In this document: positions 25,639 through 29,215 of the stretch, one piece after another
Position numbering within the stretch: position 1 is the first letter of the stretch
Layout of the letters: each line of letters starts with the position of its first letter
Assembly: GCA_030830415.1 (NCBI GenBank)
Contig: JAURNB010000065.1
Coordinates: 1 to 29,215, forward strand
Source of the DNA: Acidimicrobiales bacterium
GTDB taxonomy: Bacteria; Actinomycetota; Acidimicrobiia; Acidimicrobiales; Ilumatobacteraceae
Direction: 5' to 3'
Length of the DNA stretch: 29,215 nt
Translations under genes and position numbers: made by a program
Notes under the pieces: model-generated
Databases searched by the model: none
What the model was told of the DNA's origin: nothing
What the model saw: only the letters and a program-made list of their open reading frames with translations

Positions 25639-26040
25639 ATGATGACTGACCCAATCGCCGACATGCTTACACGCATCCGCAATGCCAACACGGCAATGCA
25701 CGATGAAGTGATCATGCCGTCTTCCAAACAAAAGCGTGCTCTTGCTGAAGTGCTGAAAAAAGAGGGGTATATCGAGAGCTTCTCGATCGCACCTGCTCGT
25801 AAAGGCCCAGGCGAAGAACTCACCGTAATCTTGAAGTACTCAGACGACCGCCATCGCACCATTTCTGGTTTGAAGCGCGTATCGACTCCTGGTCTTCGTG
25901 TTTATCGCAATGCCACTTCGGTTCCCCGTGTTTTGGGTGGCCTTGGTGTTGCTGTCCTGTCCACCAGTCAAGGGCTCATGACCGACCGCGAAGCGCGCAA
26001 GCGCAAAGTGGGCGGCGAAGTGCTCTGCTTCGTTTGGTGA
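25639..26040 (+). CDS. rpsH: 30S ribosomal protein S8 (uS8)
   Basis: S8 is a central 16S rRNA-binding protein and the translational repressor of the spc operon in E. coli. The 133-residue product has TDPIADMLTRIRNAN at the start and KRVSTPGLRVYRNATSVPRVLGGLG. It ends with GLMTDREARKRKVGGEVLCFVW. I use the ATG at 25639 with GAGG about 7 bases upstream; the ATG one codon later is equally possible. Confidence 0.99.
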   Translation: MMTDPIADMLTRIRNANTAMHDEVIMPSSKQKRALAEVLKKEGYIESFSIAPARKGPGEELTVILKYSDDRHRTISGLKRVSTPGLRVYRNATSVPRVLGGLGVAVLSTSQGLMTDREARKRKVGGEVLCFVW

Positions 26041-26055
26041 TTAAGGAGATTCATC

Positions 26056-26598
26056 ATGTCACGTATCGGTAAATCTCCCATCGCCATCCCTAGTGGTGTC
26101 GAAGTCACCATTGCGCAAGGCAATGTCACAGTAAAAGGTTCAAAGGGAACACTCTCGCGACCTATTCCTGGCGACATCATCGTGCGCAAAGAAGAGTCCA
26201 CCATTTTTGTCGAGCGTCCGAATGACGAGCGCGAAAATCGTGCGCTTCATGGTCTCACTCGCACACTTGTAGCCAACATGGTTGAAGGTGTAACAGCTGG
26301 TTTCGTTAAAGAACTGGAAATTGTGGGCGTGGGTTACCGCGCAGAACCACAGGGAGCAAACAAGTTGCGTCTTGCACTTGGTTTTTCTCACCCCGTTCTC
26401 ATCGATGCTCCAGAAGGAATCACTTTTGAAGTACCAGTGCCAACACGAGTCATCGTGAAAGGCATTAACAAAGAAGTTGTCGGCCAAGTTGCTGCCAACA
26501 TCCGTTCCATTCGCAAGCCTGAGCCGTACAAAGGCAAGGGCGTTCGTTATGTCGGCGAGCGGGTCATCCGCAAAGCTGGCAAAGCCGGAAAGAAGTAA
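26056..26598 (+). CDS. rplF: 50S ribosomal protein L6 (uL6)
   Basis: L6 supports the sarcin-ricin loop and stalk base. The 180-residue product consists of two tandem related domains. It contains MSRIGKSPIAIPSGVEV at the start, VGVGYRAEPQGANKLRLALGFSHPV in the middle and the C-terminal signature RKPEPYKGKGVRY (about 153-165). A strong TAAGGAG site precedes the ATG. Length and motifs are standard. Confidence 0.99.
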   Translation: MSRIGKSPIAIPSGVEVTIAQGNVTVKGSKGTLSRPIPGDIIVRKEESTIFVERPNDERENRALHGLTRTLVANMVEGVTAGFVKELEIVGVGYRAEPQGANKLRLALGFSHPVLIDAPEGITFEVPVPTRVIVKGINKEVVGQVAANIRSIRKPEPYKGKGVRYVGERVIRKAGKAGKK

Positions 26599-26610
26599 GG
26601 AGACCGCATT

Positions 26611-26979
26611 ATGGGAAACGTTGGACAACAGCGCCGCGAATCACGCCTGCGTCGTCACCGTCGCGTACGCAAAAAGGTCTACGGAACTGCCGAGCGTCCT
26701 CGCTTGGCTGTTCATCGCAGCAACAAAAATATTACGGTGCAACTCATCGACGACGATCTTGGTCGTACCGTTGCTTCGGCATCAACAACAGAACCATCAG
26801 TTCGTGGCTCAGAAACTGGCGCCAATGTCAGTGCAGCAACTCGCGTTGGCCAAGTAGTGGCAGAGCGCGCAAAAGCCGCTGGTGTTAGCAAAGTTGTTTA
26901 TGACCGTGGTGGTTACAAGTATCACGGACGAGTCGCAGCGGTTGCTGAAGCAGCCCGCGCAGCAGGGTTGGAGTTCTAA
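26611..26979 (+). CDS. rplR: 50S ribosomal protein L18 (uL18)
   Basis: L18 binds 5S rRNA together with L5. The 122-residue protein has a basic N-terminal region (about 1-25, rich in Arg). The core RPRLAVHRSNKNITVQLIDD and the C-terminal VVYDRGGYKYHGRVAAVAEAAR follow. An AAGGAG site lies before the ATG. Its TAA overlaps the rpsE ATG (TAATG). Confidence 0.99.
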   Translation: MGNVGQQRRESRLRRHRRVRKKVYGTAERPRLAVHRSNKNITVQLIDDDLGRTVASASTTEPSVRGSETGANVSAATRVGQVVAERAKAAGVSKVVYDRGGYKYHGRVAAVAEAARAAGLEF

Positions 26980-27566
26980 TGAGCAATGTCACATATAACA
27001 ATTCCAACAACAATGCACCAGCAGCTGTTGAACCAGGTGGTTTGCGTGAATCACGCGTCATCACCATCAACCGTGTTGCAAAGGTTGTTAAGGGCGGACG
27101 CCGTTTCTCTTTCACTGCACTTGTTGTAGTGGGCGATGGCAACGGTCGTGTCGGTCTTGGCTACGGAAAAGCAAAAGAAGTTCCACTTGCTATTCAAAAA
27201 GGAACTGAAGAAGCAAAGAAGAATCTTTTCGATGTTGCTCTTGCCGGTTCCACCATCACTCACCCAGTGATTGGCGTGATGGGCGCAGGTCGTGTTCTTT
27301 TGAAGCCAGCAACACCTGGTACCGGAGTTATTGCCGGTGGTGCTGCTCGTATCATTTTGGAAGAAGCAGGCATTCACGACGTACTCGCAAAGTCGCTGGG
27401 TTCAGCTAATGCAATCAACGTTGCTCGTGCCACCATTCAGGGTTTGCAAGCTTTGCAACGCCCCGATGTTATTGCTGCACGTCGCGGACTCCTTGCAGAA
27501 GATTTTGTTCCAAAGGGAATGTTGCGCGCTTATAACGAGCGTCGTGCATCAGGAGGGGCTCACTAG
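26979..27566 (+). CDS. rpsE: 30S ribosomal protein S5 (uS5)
   Basis: S5 lies at the mRNA entry and influences decoding accuracy and spectinomycin sensitivity. The 195-residue product has a short Asn-rich N-terminus, then INRVAKVVKGGRRFSFTALVVVGDGNGRVG (about 29-58), GKAKEVPLAIQKGTEEAKKN and the C-terminal domain PGTGVIAGGAARIILEEAG. The loop that carries spectinomycin-resistance mutations (VKGGRRFSF) looks wild type. The start overlaps the rplR stop. Confidence 0.99.
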   Translation: MSNVTYNNSNNNAPAAVEPGGLRESRVITINRVAKVVKGGRRFSFTALVVVGDGNGRVGLGYGKAKEVPLAIQKGTEEAKKNLFDVALAGSTITHPVIGVMGAGRVLLKPATPGTGVIAGGAARIILEEAGIHDVLAKSLGSANAINVARATIQGLQALQRPDVIAARRGLLAEDFVPKGMLRAYNERRASGGAH

Positions 27567-27568
27567 TC

Positions 27569-27754
27569 ATGTCTGAAAAAACAATCACCGTTACACAGAT
27601 TCGTTCCAAAATTGGAGCAAAGCCAAAGACCGTGGGCACCTTGCGTGCTCTTGGGCTTGGTCGTATTGGTAACACCAATACCTTGCCTGATCGCCCCGAA
27701 ATTCGTGGCATGATCGCACGTGTTCCACACCTCATTGAAGTGAAGGAGAACTAA
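27569..27754 (+). CDS. rpmD: 50S ribosomal protein L30 (uL30)
   Basis: L30 is a small large-subunit protein between S5 and L15 in the spc operon. The 61-residue product contains ITVTQIRSKIGAKPKTVGTLRALGLGRIGN and DRPEIRGMIARVPHLIEV, matching the family along its length. AGGAGG in the last codons of rpsE serves as ribosome-binding site. Confidence 0.98.
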   Translation: MSEKTITVTQIRSKIGAKPKTVGTLRALGLGRIGNTNTLPDRPEIRGMIARVPHLIEVKEN

Positions 27755-27757
27755 GTC

Positions 27758-28246
27758 ATGCGCGTCGATGAACTCGCTCCGGCCCCAGGGTCAAACAAAC
27801 GTCGCAAGCGTGTAGCTCGTGGTATCGGTGGTCGCGGCGGTAAAACTGCCGGCCGTGGTACCAAGGGTCAATATGCACGTAACACGGTTGCCCGTGGTTT
27901 CGAAGGTGGACAAATGCCTTTGAAGCAACGTGTACCAAAGTTGAAGGGCTTTAATAACCCTTTCCGCGTGGAATATTACGCAGTGAATCTTGATGCTCTG
28001 AATGAACTCACCGAAACCGACGTCACCCCGGCAATCATGGTGGCTGGTGGTGCAGCGCATAAAGGCCAAGCAGTGAAAATTCTTGCTCGTGGTCAAATCA
28101 CACGTGCGGTGAACGTGCACGCTCATGCTGTTTCTAAAGCAGCAGAGGCAGCAATCGTTGCCGCCGGTGGAACTGTCACGATCTTGCCACCGTCGTACAA
28201 AGGTGTACGTCCGCCTGCCAAGGGCAACCAATTCACCAACCGTTAA
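27758..28246 (+). CDS. rplO: 50S ribosomal protein L15 (uL15)
   Basis: L15 is a late-assembly protein that contacts many large-subunit rRNA domains. The 162-residue product has the Gly/Arg-rich N-terminal segment (about 12-45, RVARGIGGRGGKTAGRGTKG), then EGGQMPLKQRVPKLKGFNN and the C-terminal globular domain ending with KGVRPPAKGNQF. A GAAGGAG site precedes the ATG. It is followed by a 45-base gap and then secY. Confidence 0.98.
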   Translation: MRVDELAPAPGSNKRRKRVARGIGGRGGKTAGRGTKGQYARNTVARGFEGGQMPLKQRVPKLKGFNNPFRVEYYAVNLDALNELTETDVTPAIMVAGGAAHKGQAVKILARGQITRAVNVHAHAVSKAAEAAIVAAGGTVTILPPSYKGVRPPAKGNQFTNR

Positions 28247-28291
28247 AAGTTTCTTCGTTACCATCTTTCAACAAGGCTTAAAGGAGCGTCC

Positions 28292-29215
28292 GTGCTGTCG
28301 AACCTGAAGAACATCTTCAAGGTCGCTGACCTGCGCAATAAAATCATCTTCACACTTTTTATTGTGACGGTGTACCGATTCGGTGTTGCGCTGCGAGTTC
28401 CCGGTGTCGATTCAGGTGCTGTTCGGCAACTGCGTGAAGCGGCCGACTCACAAGGAGCCCTCGGCTTTTTGAACTTGTTCTCGGGTGGTGCTTTTGGGTC
28501 GTTCTCGATCTTTGCGTTGGGCATCATGCCTTACATCACTGCCAGCATCATCATGCAAGTGTTGCAAGTTGTTATTCCCAAGCTTGAAGAATGGCAACAA
28601 GAAGGTGCCACTGGGCAGCGCAAAATTACACAGTGGACTCGTTATGTAGCCATCGGTATCGCCACCTTGCAAGGTGCGGGTCTCACATTCATTTTCGGAC
28701 AAGGTCGCGGTTCAGCGTTCTTTGGTGCTGCAACTCAAGCCCCCGATGTTGTTCTGCTCGATCCGTTCATGCCGCGCGCACTCTTGGTGATTCCATCGCT
28801 TGTTGCCGGAACCGCATTTCTCATGTGGCTCGGCGAGCTCATTAGCCAACGCGGTATTGGAAACGGAATGTCGATGGTCATTTTTGCTTCCATCGTGAGC
28901 GGTTTGCCGTACAGCTACTACTCCATTTTGCAGAGTAAGAAATTCATTGTGTTCGCAATTCTCGTCATTGCTTCAATGGGAATTCTCGCTGCAGTAGTGC
29001 GAGTAGAACTAGGACAACGACGCATACCGGTGCAGTTCGCAAAGCGAGTAGTCGGCAGGCGCATGTATGGCGGCCAAAGCACCTACATCCCACTGAAGGT
29101 CAACCAAGCTGGTGTAGTTCCCATCATCTTCGCTTCTTCTATTTTGTTGCTCCCTGTTCTCTTTTCGAACATGTTGGGAAGCGCTGAAGGTTGGCGCGGA
29201 AGCATTGCCAAATTC
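28292..29215 (+). CDS. secY: Preprotein translocase subunit SecY (5' part, cut by window end)
   Basis: SecY forms the protein-conducting channel with SecE and SecG. The frame starts at a GTG (VLSNLKNIFKVADLRNKI) with AAAGGAG 7 bases upstream and stays open for 308 codons to the end of the window. A full SecY has about 430-440 residues. Family landmarks are the first transmembrane helix with VYRFGVALRVPGVD, the plug-region sequence NLFSGGAFGSFSIFALGIMPYI, ASIIMQVL, and GNGMSMVIFASIV. The cytoplasmic loop QRRIPVQFAKR and PLKVNQAGVVPIIFASS are also present. It follows rplO as in the standard spc cluster. Confidence 0.98.
   Translation, partial: MLSNLKNIFKVADLRNKIIFTLFIVTVYRFGVALRVPGVDSGAVRQLREAADSQGALGFLNLFSGGAFGSFSIFALGIMPYITASIIMQVLQVVIPKLEEWQQEGATGQRKITQWTRYVAIGIATLQGAGLTFIFGQGRGSAFFGAATQAPDVVLLDPFMPRALLVIPSLVAGTAFLMWLGELISQRGIGNGMSMVIFASIVSGLPYSYYSILQSKKFIVFAILVIASMGILAAVVRVELGQRRIPVQFAKRVVGRRMYGGQSTYIPLKVNQAGVVPIIFASSILLLPVLFSNMLGSAEGWRGSIAKF

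Overview
This window is a bacterial housekeeping locus read entirely on the + strand: the secE-nusG-rplKA-rplJL-rpoBC block, the str operon (rpsL-rpsG-fusA-tuf) and the S10/spc ribosomal-protein cluster up to a truncated secY. No convincing gene lies on the - strand. The organism is most likely an actinobacterium (Actinomycetota). RpoB (1199 aa) and RpoC (1297 aa) have actinobacterial lengths, the L2, L4, L22, S7 and S12 sequences read like those of Mycobacterium and relatives, and S14 is the short zinc type. Base composition is roughly balanced (about half G+C by eye), lower than in classical high-GC actinobacteria. That would fit an aquatic lineage such as some Acidimicrobiia, but this is an inference and not proven.

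Layout. 1-114: 3' end of a first tuf gene. 167-1507: rpmG, tRNA-Trp(CCA), secE, nusG (large-subunit protein, Sec translocase, transcription elongation). 1550-4016: rplK, rplA, a structured leader, rplJ, rplL (L1 stalk, L11 and the L10-L12 stalk). 4017-4340: a strong hairpin with T-run, then a good sigma70-type promoter and a long leader. 4341-11903: rpoB and rpoC. 11904-12065: hairpin-rich leader. 12066-16661: rpsL, rpsG, fusA, second tuf copy, rpsJ. 16690-18831: a two-gene non-ribosomal cassette (membrane-anchored HtrA-like protease plus PhyH-type dioxygenase), with a GC-rich terminator hairpin on each side. 18832-19061: leader of the main ribosomal operon. 19062-28246: rplC, rplD, rplW, rplB, rpsS, rplV, rpsC, rplP, rpmC, rpsQ, rplN, rplX, rplE, rpsZ/rpsN, rpsH, rplF, rplR, rpsE, rpmD, rplO. 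28292-29215: secY, cut by the window end.

The genes together build the ribosome, RNA polymerase core, elongation factors and Sec channel. Tight spacing and stop/start overlaps (rplD/rplW, rpsS/rplV, rplV/rpsC, rpsQ/rplN, rplX/rplE, rplR/rpsE) indicate coupled translation. rpsJ is attached to tuf and cut off from rplC, so the classical S10 operon is split here.

I found no obviously new multi-gene system. The most notable signals are unusual residues at normally conserved, drug- or factor-contacting positions in several universal proteins (uL11, uL4, uL2, uS12 and the rifampicin region of RpoB). Others are the near-certain sequence identity of two tuf copies with codon usage unlike their neighbours, the insulated protease-dioxygenase cassette inside the ribosomal cluster, and several untested RNA leader structures.
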